A DNA stretch of 64,000 bases from Heligmosomoides polygyrus polygyrus (lineage: Eukaryota > Nematoda > Chromadorea > Rhabditida > Heligmosomidae), in contig OX377201.1 in NCBI GenBank assembly GCA_947396885.1, positions 23,103,923-23,167,922 of the forward strand. Direction: 5' to 3'. This document shows positions 20,892-32,599 of the stretch, piece after piece. Position 1 is the stretch's first letter. Every line of letters begins with the position of its first letter. Position numbers and translations under genes: made by a program. The notes below the pieces were generated by a model. That model was not told the DNA's origin and did not search any database. It saw only the letters and a list, made by a program, of their open reading frames with translations.

Positions 20892-23505
20892 TACAGTACT
20901 GGACATGCCGCTGCGTCCAACAAGCCCAAGCGGCGCAAAAGATGAGAATCGGCGCAAAAGGGCGCCGGAGAGCGCCGTTTTCCGCTCGCCACGCCCCGCG
21001 TCTGAGGCAAGTCGCGTTAGTGCGCGGCGTCCTCAACTTCTGGACGTTAGACTGAATGAAGGAGCTTATCCATGCGTTCGAACGAGCATGGCCTACTGTT
21101 TGGAACTAACTGCCGGCATGGCGCGCGCTCTGAACAATGCATATAGGGCCGGCAGAATCAATCGAGTGGGAGCGACAACCTGTAGAGCGAGCGACAGCTT
21201 GAACAGTGAGCGCATGGGGAGTTTTAACGAAAATTCTTAGCCTTCCTACTCAGGCATTGCTGTAGGACTGTCCAGCTTGCATCTGGAGTGCGCCGTGAAC
21301 AATGCATATAGAATCGAACCTATCAATCGAATGAGCGCGACAGCTTGTAGAGTGCGCGTTTAGGGAGTTTTATCAGAAATCCTTAGCCGCTCTACTCAGG
21401 AGCTGCTCTAGGACTCTCCAGCTTGCATCTGGAGTGCGCCGTGAGCAATGCATAAAGAATCGAACCTATCAATCGAGTGGGCGCGAAAGCTTGTAGAGTG
21501 AGAGTTTGAGGAGTTTTATCAGAAATCCCTAGCCGTCCTACTCAGGAACTGCTCTAGGACTGTCCAGCTTGCATCTGGAGTGCGCCGTGAACAATGCATA
21601 TAGAATCGAACCTATCAATCGAGTGGGCGCGACCGCTCGCAAATTGCACGCGCGGGCGTGTTTGGGGCGCGATAACTCTGTCATATGTGAACCCTTCCGG
21701 CTGCAGCTTGTGGGTTTTGTAGTCAGTGAAAAGCTATAGCAGCTCTCTAAAGCACAGCGATGCAGCCTAAGAATTGACAAAGCTACGGTGGTGCAAAGAT
21801 GCAGGTCAGGCTTGTACAACCAATTTTTTCGATTTCAGGCGATCACTGCGGGAAGAGGCGATGAGCTGACGGCCTACAAATGCATAGGCTAACAGACCAC
21901 TTAACGTACTTTACAATAAGGCGCACACAGCTCTCTAGCTGCCTACCTGCCTTAGTTACAGCTGCCGCTTTAGAGCGACGGACGGCAGCAGTAAAGATTC
22001 TTCCGCCCTTATTCCTTCCAGTTTTGAGTTTTCGGCACTCGCAATGACACCGTTCTCTTCAACTCGATGAGCTCTATCGAACGGTGTCAATCTCGGCCAG
22101 TTTTGGAAAAATCGATTTTTTGACAAGTTCGCGACGAAGAAGAGGGCGCCGCTCTAGGTCGCGGCAGAGGGTGATGACGTCATCGAAAATCGATATTTCC
22201 GAACCGGGCCGAGTTGGTTAATATTCGATAGAGTTTTTCGTGCTGAATTGAACAGTGCTGCTACGAGTAGCGAATACCGTAATCTGGGCGAGTAAGAGCA
22301 GGGAGAACATCGACCGTTATTGTGCTAAATTGCACATGCGGGCGTGTTCAGAGCGCAGTAGCTCGGTCAGGTTCGAGTCGTTTCGGCTGCAACTTGTGGG
22401 TCTTATAGGCAGTAAAATGTTCTAGCAGCATGCCGAAGTAGAAGTGGCGTAGCTTAAAAAGAGGCAATGTTACAGAGATGCGAAGATGCAGGTTAGCCTT
22501 GTGTGACACGATTTTTTCCAAATTCAGTCGATCCCTGTGGGAAGACGCGGAGAGCTAACATCTTACAAATGCGCAGGCGAGCAGAACGCTTAAGGTTCTT
22601 TACGAAAACGTACTTCTACGTACGAACTTCTTGTAAAGTACGTTAACTGATCTGTTAGCCTATGCATTTGTAGGCCGTCAGCTCATCGCCTCTTCCCGCA
22701 GTGATCGCCTGAAATCGAAAAAAATTGGTTGTACAAGCCTGACCTGCATCTTTGCACCACCGTAGCTTTGTCAATTCTTAGGCTACATCGCTGTGCTTTA
22801 GAGAGCTGCTATAGCTTTTCATACAAAACCCACAAGCTGCAGCCGGAAGGGTTCACATATGACAGAGTTATCGCGCCCCAAACACGCCCGCGCGTGCAAT
22901 TTGCGAGCGGTCGCGCCCACTCGATTGATAGGTTCGATTCTTTATGCATTGCTCACGGCGCACTCCAGATGCAAGCTGGAGAGTCCTAGAGCAGCTCCTG
23001 AGTAGAGCGGCTAAGGATTTCTGATAAAACTCCCTAAACGCGCACTCTACAAGCTGTCGCGCTCATTCGATTGATAGGTTCGATTCTATATGCATTGTTC
23101 ACGGCGCACTCCAGATGCAAGCTGGACAGTCCTACAGCAATGCCTGAGTAGGAAGGCTAGGAATTTTCGTTAAAACTCCCCATGCGCTCACTGTTCAAGC
23201 TGTCGCTCGCTCTACAGGTTGTCGCTCCCACTCGATTGATTCTGCCGGCCCTATATGCATTGTTCAGAGCGCGCGCCATGCCGGCAGTTAGTTCCAAACA
23301 GTAGGCCATGCTCGTTCGAACGCATGGATAAGCTCCTTCATTCAGTCTAACCTCCAGAAGATGAGGACGCCGCGCACTAACGCGACTTGCCTCAGACGCG
23401 GCGCGTGGCGAGCGGAAAACGGCGCTCTCCGGCGCCCTTTTGCGCCGATTCTCATCTTTTGCGCCGCTTGTGCTTGTTGGACGCAGCGGCATGTCCGGTA
23501 CTGTA
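20892..23505. mobile_element. 2.6-kb foldback element with TA flanks and tandem repeats in its arms
   Basis: CAGTACTGGACATGCCGCTG (about 20894) and its near-exact inverse ending at about 23503 are the termini, each next to TA. The CAGT-start terminus with TA flanks fits the Tc1/mariner superfamily. The left arm (about 20892-21930) and right arm (about 22635-23505) are inverted copies of each other around a ~700-bp centre. The arms hold a ~150-bp tandem unit (key words GCATCTGGAGTGCGCCGTGA, GAATCGAACCTATCAATCG); the left arm has one more unit than the right. Reading frames in the arms are mirror images of the repeat and not genes. No transposase is visible. Confidence 0.8.
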
Positions 23506-23545
23506 AGGAGCTGTTAGAAGGATGTTTCGTTGCGATCAAAACTCT

Positions 23546-23617
23546 TGCACCAGGCGGGAATCGAACCCGCACCTTCTGCTTTCCGAGCAAAGATGCTGCG
23601 CCTTACACCACCAGCGC
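23546..23617 (-). tRNA. tRNA-like sequence, probably not a functional tRNA
   Basis: Read on the minus strand, the 72 bases have a strong T arm (GCGGG TTCGATT CCCGC), an anticodon-like stem TTTGC/GCAGA with loop TCGGAAA, and 7-bp acceptor ends GCGCTGG/CTGGTGC pairing with three wobbles. The D arm is too short (about 3-base loop) and position 33 is C instead of U, so I do not assign an amino acid. It lies just outside the foldback element and may be a tRNA pseudogene or a SINE head. Confidence 0.35.
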
Positions 23618-23639
23618 TGTTTGACTGTTCGATCAATTG

Positions 23640-24599
23640 ACAATGTAAGAACGAATGAGGTAAACTAACTAAATGGACGTAACATGTGTATGTGCCTCCA
23701 CATACTTCTGCGGCAAAGCGGCGGTCCTATTATTAGCCATAGAACAGGGACGCAGAGCTTGCCGCCGTCGGTGGTCTGCGGCGAGCGGCTCCGTGCCGCA
23801 GCCAAACACTTTTGCGGCAAGACGTTGGGCGACGGCGGCGGCAATAATGATCCACATCATTATCGTCGCCGCTGATTTGCCGCCGCAGGTCCTGGCTGCC
23901 TGCGCTCTAACCGACCTCGGCAAGGATGGGCTAAAGCGTAGACAGAAAGCGGGAAAGCGAACAGTAGCAGTAGGTAGCGACTAGAAAAAGTGCAGTGCCT
24001 TTGCCGCTTGCTACCAGCAAGCGGCAAGTGTGCCTAAGCGGTGTGCCTCACGAGTTTGCCCAGCCCTCACTCGATGCTTGCGGCCAAAATGTGCATAGGC
24101 ATTACCACATACATAATTACCTTCTTCAACCTAATTGTAACTAACCTACTGTAGCAAAAAAAGAAGAAACAGAACAGTTTTTGGTCTTTCGAGCAACCAC
24201 CACTGACCAACATTTTCGGAAGTCCTTTAAGTTTCAATACATTTTAAAGTAAATCATGCCCTACGAATTACAAATAATTCTGCTCAGTAATGCAAAATCT
24301 AGTCATAACAAAGGAAATTTGCCAGGATCAACTTATTCGTCCTAGAATTCAAGTGCTTGCAAAACATATACCCTTTGATAATTATGTGGTTTTTACTGTT
24401 TCGGATCAAATTACCGCTTCTCATTTTGTAGTATTGAATTGTCACTTAATTCCTAGCATTGTGTTTTAGTTCTTGTTCTTGTTGTCTCGTTTGGTTCTCC
24501 TTGAGTTTTGTTTTCTCGTGCCGATTTCGGCACCCACAATAAACAAACAAATAAACAATATATTACTCTGCAAGGCTATGCAATAAGTAGCCCTACATA
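23640..24599. other. GC-rich then AT-rich unassigned DNA with hairpins
   Basis: 23690-24080 is rich in GCCGCC-type words. It contains an imperfect hairpin at about 23836-23876 (GGCGGCAATAATGAT pairing with ATCATTATCGTCGCC) and a perfect 10-bp stem with 3-base loop at 24003-24025 (GCCGCTTGCT ... AGCAAGCGGC). From 24080 the DNA becomes AT-rich with nothing recognised. Confidence 0.35.
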
Positions 24600-25620
24600 T
24601 ATATTGTTCAAGCTCTTCTTGAATGAAACATAGCGACGTAGCTTAAGTCTGGACAAAGTTACAGCGGTGCGAAAATGCAGGCAAACCTTGGGTGATACGA
24701 TTTTTTCCGAGTTCAGTCGCCTACTACGGGAAGACGAGGCGAGCTAATGGCATCAAAATGCACCGGCGAGCACAAGACTGAAAGCACTTTACGATGACAT
24801 GCTCGTAGCTGTGGCGAGAACTGTTATGTGGGCGAGTAAGAGCACGGAGAACATAGACCGTTGTTGAGCTAAATTGCACGCGCGCGCGTGTTCGGAGCGC
24901 GATAACTCTGTCAGCTTCCAATCTTTCTGGCTGGAACGTGGGGATTCCATAGGCAGTAATATGCTCTAATAAAGCGCCAAAGCACAGCAAAGTACCTTTC
25001 GAATTGGCAAGGTTACCGCGGTGCGAAAATGCAGGTTGGGCATGTGTGACACGATTTTTTCAGATTTCGGTCGACCGCTGCAGGTACACGAGGCGAGCTA
25101 ACGGCATGCAAACTCGCGGACGAGCAAAGCACCGAAGGCACTTTACGGTGATCTGACTCTAATTCCTAACTCTCCAGCTACCTAAACTGCCTTAGCCAAG
25201 GTTTGCCTGCATTTTCGCAGCGCTGTAACTTTGTCCAGACTTAAGCTACGTCGCTATGTTTCATTCAAGAAGCGCTTGAACACTATGTTTGAGCGCGCTT
25301 CTTGAACTTTTTACTGTCTACAAAATCCACAACATGCAGCTGGAAAGACTCGAACTTGACAGAGTTATTTCGCTCAGAACACGCCCGCGGTGCAATTTGC
25401 GAGCTGTCGCGCCCAGTCGATTGATATGTTCGATCCTATATACATTGTGCACGGCGCGCTCCAACGTCTCGTCGGAACAGAGTATAGCAATTCCTGAGTA
25501 GGGCGGCTGAGAATTTCTCATAAAACTTTCTAAATGCTCACTCTACAAACTGTCCCCCTCAATTGATAGGCTCGACCCTATATGTATTGTGCATGGCGCG
25601 CTTTCAGAGGATTCCTGACA
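24600..25620. repeat. second foldback array, relative of the 20892-23505 element
   Basis: 24607-24690 and 25197-25285 are inverted copies (AGCGACGTAGCTTAAGTCTGG and its complement, with TTCTTGAATGAAACATAG outside). Between and after them are diverged copies of the ~300-bp module seen at 21640-21935, 22300-22620 and 22640-22920 (key words CACGATTTTTTC, GATGCAGGT or GAAAATGCAGG, GGCGAGCTAACGG). 25420-25620 also carries the CTATATACATTGTGCACGGCGCGC unit in tandem. It is an older or separately rearranged member of the same family. Confidence 0.65.
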
Positions 25621-27524
25621 TGACAAAACACTTTACGCCATGCTTAAGGTGCTCCGAGAACATGCAAGCCTGGAAGATAAGCTTCTCCAATAGCAAAAGT
25701 CTGCTCCAGTCATCTTTGACCACCCACTGCGAAAATGCGGCGTTTTGGCAAAGCTGTATACATGGTTGTGTAGATCTCGAAGAGACGAATCGAACGGTAC
25801 CAACCGTTTCTGAAAAAACCTCAAGTTAGAGGAATTGTGCGCATGCAACGGTTTTCGACGCCTTGCGGCCGACAACTCGTCCGCGGCCGGCCTTCTCAAT
25901 GGAGAGCAAGTTTTCAATTTTGGCCATTTTTGACCTCTCATATGAAATGTATATACCAAACGATAGAGCTCGATCTCCTGAGCTCAAAGATACTCTTGGT
26001 TTTTCAAATGGATGATACTTGGGATATGATATAGCAAGAAGACGCAAAAACCGCAAAAGTGCGGTTTTTTCGGCGTCTATTCAAAAGACGCGTCCGGTGC
26101 TGTATGTCCTTCAGCTGAAATACTGAGCACGCGAAAATTTCTTCCCTCATTATTTCAATGATAACTCTACCCTTTTATAGAAATCTTTAGCGAACTTCGT
26201 AAAGGCGGTGGCTTTGGGTTATATTGCTGGAAGATAAGTAATGAGGCAACCTATTGAGCTACGACCATGTTAGACCTGTTTGAAGTTTGCTAAGTTTTCA
26301 GCTAATTTTAGAAAATTTCCAAAATTTCTTCTTTAAATTTGAAATTTTCGTTTTATTCAACAGAACTGTATGGCTTTTATACGCTATAAATCACTTCGAA
26401 GACTATGTAACCTTAAGGAAGTCTCTACAAGGCCGTTCAGGGATACGTTCAAAGACCTAAAGCTTTGTTTCTGTCTGATTCTGTAGGCTCGATCCTCTTA
26501 AAGCGGTCCTACTTGAAAAAAAGCAGTGTCTGGAGTTCCACTCTGTAGAACAGCTTCGATACACCATCGAACGCCTATCTATGTACACACACCTACAGCG
26601 CAGAACACGAATGAGGACAACGAAAGCGAAGTGAAGGGTGAATCACTGCTTGGATGACGCTGCGGATGATAGCATTCGATGACGAATTGTCAACGCAAAA
26701 ACCACAGTTGCAACAGATGGCTGTTTTCAGTGACAACCAAGGACGTCTCATAGATCGAAGTGGAAGTTCTTCTATGCAAACCAAGGATCAAAATTCGTCT
26801 CAGCGGCACAGAATTCCCCTCGAATTTCATTCCTTTGAGGGTATCACGGAAGTGTGCCCCAAAGGTTCAGAGTATTCGCCACATTCAAAAAAAAAAGACA
26901 ACTTCGTTCACACATCAATTTGTTAGCCAGAATAAACTTATCAATATCTTTATGTTATTGGCAACAATATTCTGAAACAAGTATTATACGCACTTGAATT
27001 CGCAGACTTCTGAGGTCGAGGAAATCATGGAGGCAAGTTCCATGGTATGCTCAGTATTTCTGATGCATCCATCCTAGAAGATTTCGAAAACACATGATAA
27101 AGCGGTTTTTAGCTCCACTAGAAAGTTCTTCAAAATTTTCACTTCACTAAATATCTTACAAGGAAAGCCTCCAAAACGGCAGTGAGCTTTTGCAATGCAA
27201 TTTTTACAGTACGTAGGGTCCCTGTGGGGAATCCAAAACTATAGTTAATTTTTTCGGAATGCTCTTCTTTGGTCGAAGCGTGAGTGCGAAGATCATCATG
27301 CCCTGCTGCCGCCCGACCGAATGTGCTAGGCTGGCGCAGTGGGTAGCGATGTGGCCTCTTGCTAGCATCGAGGCAGTGCGTACATCACTCAGCGAGAAGC
27401 CGTCGACATGCTCAATCGATCGAAGTACGGTAACCGAGGCGACTACGGTAACTCTGCCAACCGGTTAGTAGTCCCCGTTCACATTCACTTACACATGCCT
27501 TGATTCTGGGTTCGATTTCACGGC
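25621..27524. other. unassigned 1.9 kb
   Basis: No gene recognised. A hairpin AAAAACCGCA/TGCGGTTTTT lies at about 26046-26072. At 27330-27350 GCTGGCGCAGTGGGTAGCG matches a pol III A box, but the nearest B-box-like GGGTTCGATTTC (27507) is about 165 bases away, too far for a normal type 2 promoter. Confidence 0.3.
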
Positions 27525-28576
27525 TGAAGAAGGTATTTGATTCGATTGAAGCTAAAGCGGTCATCGAAGTCCTGCTCACACGGGGCGTTCATACTCAGTA
27601 CATCAGTCTTCCAAGTGGTGTACAGCGAATTCACGACCAAGATGTCACCATTCTACAACGGCGTCGTTGTCGACGTGAGGAGAGGGGTTCGACAAGGGGA
27701 TACCATATCCCCGAAGCTCTTCAGCGCCACCCTCGAAAACGTCATGCGCGAACTAGAATGGGAAGACATGGAAGTGAAGGTCGACGGCCGGCAACTACAT
27801 CATCTTCGCTTCGCTGACGACATCGTGCTCATAACACCGAGCATCAGTCAGGCGGAACGAATGCTGGCCGACTTCGATCGTGTATGTGGAAGCGTTGGAC
27901 TACAGCTGAATCTCACGAAGACGATGTTCTTGGAAACGGATGGGTTTCTGATGCCCCATTCTCGCCCAACGGAACGAACGTCTCCGAATGCTCCAGCTAT
28001 GTGTATCTGGGTCGCGAAGTCAACATGGCCAACGACCTAGCCCCAGAGCTGAGCAGGAGGAAACGAGCGGCTTGGGGAGCTTTCAAGAGCGTCGAAGAAG
28101 TCGTGAAGAAAACGAAGAACGTCCGACTCCGTGCCCACCTATTCGACTCCACTGTTCTTCCTGCCCTAACGTACGCCTCAGAGACCTGGGTTATACGAAA
28201 GCAGGATGAACACGCGATCAGCGTCGCGCAGCGTGGAATCGAGAGGACGATTCTCGGAGTGACACGACTCACGCAAGTGAGAGAAGGCCTCCGGAGTTCC
28301 GAGCTTCGCCGACGTTCGAAGATCAGAGACGCTGTCACATGGGCCAAGTCGTCGAAAATTAGGTGGGCCGGCCACGTAATGCGATTCGCAGAGACCCGCT
28401 GGACGAGAGCCGTCACAGATTGGATTCCGCGGGATGTCAAAAGAACTCTAGAACGCCCACCAACGCGTTGGTCGGACTTCTTCGTGAAAGCCCTGAACGA
28501 CCGATATGACGCTCTTCGTGTCCCTCGAGCGAGGAGGATCCATTGGACCACTCTGGCACGCGACAGGGACGAATGA
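27525..28576 (+). pseudogene. RTE-type reverse transcriptase, 5'-truncated fragment
   Basis: It starts within the RT domain (KVFDSIEAKAV equals the first catalytic-Asp motif region), then RRGVRQGDTISPKLF and [13 protein letters not shown] carrying the FADD active site. A frameshift near 27900 moves the reading to the frame that gives [21 protein letters not shown] residues ([13 protein letters not shown]) and PTRWSDFF, ending in a stop at 28576. The endonuclease and the first part of RT are absent, typical of 5'-truncated retroposition. It is clearly related to the long RTE frame at 39335-42202. A degenerate early segment (27590-27660) suggests another frameshift. Confidence 0.85.
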
Positions 28577-28589
28577 AGACGCTGCTGGC

Positions 28590-28645
28590 GCCCGCTCGAG
28601 CAAGTCGATGATCAACGGGACGACAGGTGACAGGTGACAGGTGAA
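28590..28645 (+). repeat. RTE 3' tail with GACAGGT repeats
   Basis: About 50 bases after the RT stop, three consecutive GACAGGT units (about 28620-28641) precede an A-rich run. Short tandem repeats at the 3' end are usual for RTE-clade elements, which lack poly-A. This probably marks the true 3' end of the fragment. Confidence 0.6.
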
Positions 28646-30095
28646 AAAATCAGAAAATTATTTTTTCACGGACAGTTTTTATTTCGATACAAAACGTCGC
28701 CTGGCATTAGGCTGTCAGACCTTTCGGGTTCCGGGTGTTAAACGAACGCCTCCGGTGGACTCGTTAGGGTTCTATTCAATCACCTAAAGGGGTCACTCGA
28801 ATTTCGCTCGAGTTCAAGACAGTGTTTTCTCCCTTTCCGAAGATCTGCCCCAGTCACCGATGTGGGCAGTGTTGCGAGATTTGAGTGATGCGCCTTTTTT
28901 TCGCGACAATGTCACAGCTTTTGATTGAAGCCCGTCTCTTCACATCAGGTGGCGCACGGATGTTTGCGAAAGGAATAATCTAGGGTAACGGGGTTGAAGC
29001 TATTTCCGTCGCTCGCGTCAAGCATTGTACATCGACACACGAATTTCTGTGCTGCTCTATGCAATACATACTTGGTGCATTTTTCTTACAGATAGTAGGT
29101 TCTGTTTCTTTTGAAAACTATTCGCTATTTTCTTACCAATCTTGGATAGATAAAGTACTGATCAACATAGGAGCGGAAGAATCGAATACCATTTTCAAGT
29201 CACAACTGACATGATTCTAAACAAACCCAACGCTTTTAAATTGAAATTCATCATCTTTAAAATTAAAACGAACTGCCTCCACCATTAAAGCAGACTTTCC
29301 AAAAAGATTATAATAAATTTTATTCAAGGAAAATTTTAATAGAGCCTTCTATCAAGTTTTTCACTCACCCAATAAGTGAACACGTTCTTTGGAATTTTAT
29401 AAAATTCTTGTTTTTTGAAGAGAAATAATGGTTTAATACTTCTTTTGAAGAGCAAGAAGGCGGCCATTGAAGTGTCGAAAGAAGAGATTGCGGCATTCCA
29501 TCGTCCAAGACGTCGCGGTTTTTATTCGATATTTCTGTGTGCATGGAGTTTCACACCCGTATGCAATGCAACTGAGATTGTAAAGGACACAAATTTCCTT
29601 ACTTTATGGGAACCGCTAGATGGCTTAATCAACTTCCACAGGGATTTGATTTCTCTGCTTCGGATTGAGGATGTGAACTAAATGCTCTGTTTTCACTTCT
29701 TCTGATCACTAACACTAGTTCAAGTGAAGATACAGTCCTAAAAATTTTCTCAAAAAACTCTTACATAGATAGTACAAGCTTCACATTTTTAGGATGTGTG
29801 ATGGTTTCTGGTTTCGGATTCTGCCGACAAATCTATCTCGCAAACAACAACCGCTGCGACATAAACCACGTAATGAAATTGAAGATCAGCAAGCAGCAAT
29901 TGCACTAATAATCAAATAAAAAATAAGCTTTTCAAGTGCATGGGGCGATCTCGTTCTTCATGAACCGAATGTGTTGTCTTATTGCGTTTCAAAACAAAAG
30001 TTGATTTATTATTTTTATCAAAAATACAATCTTATAAAATTATCACACTCATTCGAGGAGCTGAACTGAAAAATTGCAAAGAACGCTGGACCAAA
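28646..30095. other. unassigned AT-rich DNA
   Basis: About 1.4 kb without a recognised gene. 29230-29400 has short CAAATTAAAxCGAACxGCCT-like words that also occur near 14690, suggesting a weak old repeat. The frame at 29415-29681 matches nothing known. Confidence 0.35.
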
Positions 30096-30106
30096 TTTTC
30101 CTTAAA

Positions 30107-30397
30107 AGGTAAAGGATAAAGGACGGCGTTACTCAATCCCTTTTGGGATGCGCCACGCATTCTACTTCTACGGGATGTCGTGGAGGCGACATGAATGCGT
30201 ATTTGGCCATACAATGACTTGCGGTGGCCAGCCGATGAACAAGTCAGGGCTTTATCCTTCCCAGACAAGTCTGGTTCCAATTCACCGACCCAGGAGGGAT
30301 GGAAGGCTTGGTTGGCCCGGGCGGGAAATCCGAACCAGGAACCTGGTATCGGGTGCACGCAACAGTCGCGGCTCCTCCGACTGCGCTACACGCGCCC
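30107..30397 (-). mobile_element. tRNA-derived SINE, full length with target duplication
   Basis: A complete minus-oriented copy with head GGGCGCGTGTAGCGCAGTCGG at 30397-30377, a B-box region near 30330, and tail at 30107-30122. TTTTCCTTAAA repeats at 30096-30106 and 30408-30418, an 11-bp duplication with a few extra A/T bases at one edge. The right flank leads within 20 bases into a mariner terminus. Confidence 0.9.
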
Positions 30398-30435
30398 GCA
30401 AAAAAATTTTTCCTTAAAGAAAAATATTCCAAATA

Positions 30436-31466
30436 TTAGGTTGTCCCATAAGTCCTTGCAGTTTTTTTCAACGATTCACTGCAGATTTCGCTGGCGGTCT
30501 CTTGCCCAGTGCTGCATAGCTTTCGAGAGAAAATGATTTGCTCTATCAGAACATGTATTGTATTTTTTCATCATGAATTTTGTAAATTTTTGGCCGTTGA
30601 AGTGAAAAGTGAAAAAGTGAAAAAATAGCCTTTGCGCACTTGTTCTCTCCGCTTAGGTTTGTAATTTTTTGCGGAGTTTTTTATAGCACTTAGAAGACAA
30701 TGTTCTGTACTACAAGAATATGTGTTGGTCCTATTTCCTCACTTGTCCTTTATTGATTTTTAGGCCATCAAATTGGAAATTCCGACTTCTCCGTCCGAAT
30801 TTTTACCAAAACTCCGGTTCGGTGGTTGGACATTTTTTGCTTGGTGTTATATGTCGTTTGGAAGAGGATGCCTTGCTCAATGAGAAGTTGTGTCGCGTTT
30901 ATTGGCTCACGCTGATTTCTGTCGAATATCAACAACTGAAGAAGGAGAAGGAGTTGTTGGTGAAGACGATTTTTCTCTTTTTGGCATTTTGTTGACATTC
31001 AATAGAAATCAATAAACACGACACATATTCTTATAGAGCAAGACATTTCCTTTCGAACGACATATAACACCAACCCAAAAAGTCCAACCACAGAGCAGGA
31101 GCTGTCGGCAAAAATAACCATCCTCCTTCGGACGTCCCAATTTGATGACCGAAAAATCAATAAAGGACAAACCAGCAAATAGCACTAACACATATTCTTG
31201 TAGCACAGAACATTGTCTTCCAAATTCTATAAAAAACTGCGCAAAAAATTACAAACCTAAGCGGAGAGAACAAGTGCGCAAATGGCTACTTTTTCACTTT
31301 TCACTTCAACGACCTAAAAATTGACAAAATTCATGATGAAAAAAATACAATGCAAATCAGAGCAAATCATTCTCTCTCAAAAGCTATACAGCGCTGTGCA
31401 AGAGACCGCCGGCGAAATCTGCAGTGAATCGTTGAAAAAACTGCAAGAACTTATGGGACAACCTAA
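30436..31466. mobile_element. palindromic mariner-type element, ~470-bp arms
   Basis: It begins TTAGGTTGTCCCATAAGTCC at 30436 (preceded by TA) and ends with the inverse at 31466. The left arm (30436-30905) and right arm (31010-31466) align almost throughout as inverted copies at perhaps 85% identity by eye, around a ~100-bp centre. No transposase motif is present. It is a nearly pure long hairpin, a foldback derivative of a mariner end. Transcribed, it would give dsRNA of several hundred base pairs. Confidence 0.8.
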
Positions 31467-31730
31467 TGTATCGGAGAATCTGTACTTTAACTTTAACTTG
31501 TAAGATATCCGTTTAGATTTGAAACACGCCCACTTGCATTCCTGAAGCATCGAATTTGTTAGAATAGAGTCAAGTTTGACGGGAAAATGGTATGCATATA
31601 CCTCCAGAAGAAGTGCCTCCTCTCATTGCTTATATCCTTGGAGAAAGGGCGAATAAAGATCTTTTTCCAAGGATCTAAGACAATAGGAGGAGGCGCGATT
31701 TAGTAAAATTTCTGACCCTTGTGGAGACAC

Positions 31731-31975
31731 CTAAGCACGTGGAAACGCAGAGAAGCGACTGCCTGTCGCGTACTTTCCGACCCAACGTTCTTTGCGTTTT
31801 TTCGCCCAGACCAGGGAACCCTTTGATCACTTCGAGTTAGGTGAATTCGTACCAGACCTGTCTAGGAATTATCAACCACTGGGTTGTCCATCTGCTGACC
31901 ACCACCAGTCATAAAGATTAAGCACTACAGGCCTAGTAAGCATTCGAATTGCCTCCACGACATCACGTGGGATGT
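31731..31975 (+). mobile_element. tRNA-derived SINE remnant (plus half of a tail-to-tail pair)
   Basis: Diverged plus-oriented copy: ACTGCCTGTCGCGTAC near 31757, GTGAATTCGTACCAGACCTGTCTAGGAA near 31840, and GCATTCGAATTGCCTCCACGACATC near 31940. It stops at the point where the opposite-strand copy begins. Confidence 0.65.
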
Positions 31976-32152
31976 CGCGGAGGGTATTTGGACGCGTATT
32001 TGGCCATACAATGATTAGCGGTGGTCATCCTGGTATCAATTGACCGACCCGAAGGGTTGGAAGGTTTGGTTGATCTGGGCCGGAAATCCGAACCAGGAAT
32101 CTGGTAACAGAGTGCACGCGATAGCCGGTATCTCCTCCGACTGCTCTACACG
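31971..32152 (-). mobile_element. tRNA-derived SINE (minus half of a tail-to-tail pair)
   Basis: Minus-oriented copy from GGGATGTCGCGGAGG to a head with GTGTAGAGCAGTCGGAGGAG on the minus strand (A box with one change) near 32150, and GGAAATCCGAACCAGGAATC as the B-box region near 32082. The 3' tail is missing where it meets the plus copy. Confidence 0.75.
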
Positions 32153-32599
32153 CCGAGCATGCCGAGCATTCTTTATTTATCCTTTATGGAGACAGCTCAC
32201 GGCACATTTATGTTACAGATGGAGCTCAAGTTCGATGACGCCAAGTGTCAGTAAGCAGTGTTCCACTTCGTCAATGGATTTACCTACAAAGAACTTTCCA
32301 GTTCAAATGGCTTGTTGTAATCGATGAAAACGTGCACTCAGCAATGATGAGCACCTAAGCGGTTTGTGAATTATTCTACTGTGTCCAGTATAGGGCATGG
32401 GAAGGGAATTACGCAAGGGCATGCCTTCAGGAGCACTAAGCCCCAAGTGGGCATCAATAATTTATGCGCTCATGACGGAACAAACATAAGGAGATAAGTA
32501 GGACTGGCAGATGGGGCTCACCCAAGGTCATCCATTGAATGGGGTATTGTAATGTCTTGTTGTACTATATTGTTGCGAATTGTTTAACTAAGTAAAATA

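Noticed and set aside
20761..21240. 159-codon open frame and its mirror at 23157-23492
   Set aside because: The same peptide appears in both arms of the foldback element because the DNA is duplicated; no family match, and tandem repeat units run through it.
22168..22182. CREB-type site TGACGTCA in the foldback centre
   Set aside because: A single palindromic 8-mer in a repeat with no gene nearby; no regulatory meaning can be supported.
20892..25620. CRISPR-like array from the repeated ~150-bp units
   Set aside because: Units are long, directly adjacent, without unique spacers, and mirrored in inverted arms of a eukaryotic transposon.
26046..26072. GC hairpin followed by T-run, like a bacterial terminator
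   Set aside because: The window is eukaryotic and there is no upstream gene; it is a chance or repeat-derived hairpin.
27330..27520. pol III type 2 promoter from an A-box and a B-box-like word
   Set aside because: The boxes are about 165 bases apart, beyond normal spacing, and the second lies at the edge of the RTE fragment.
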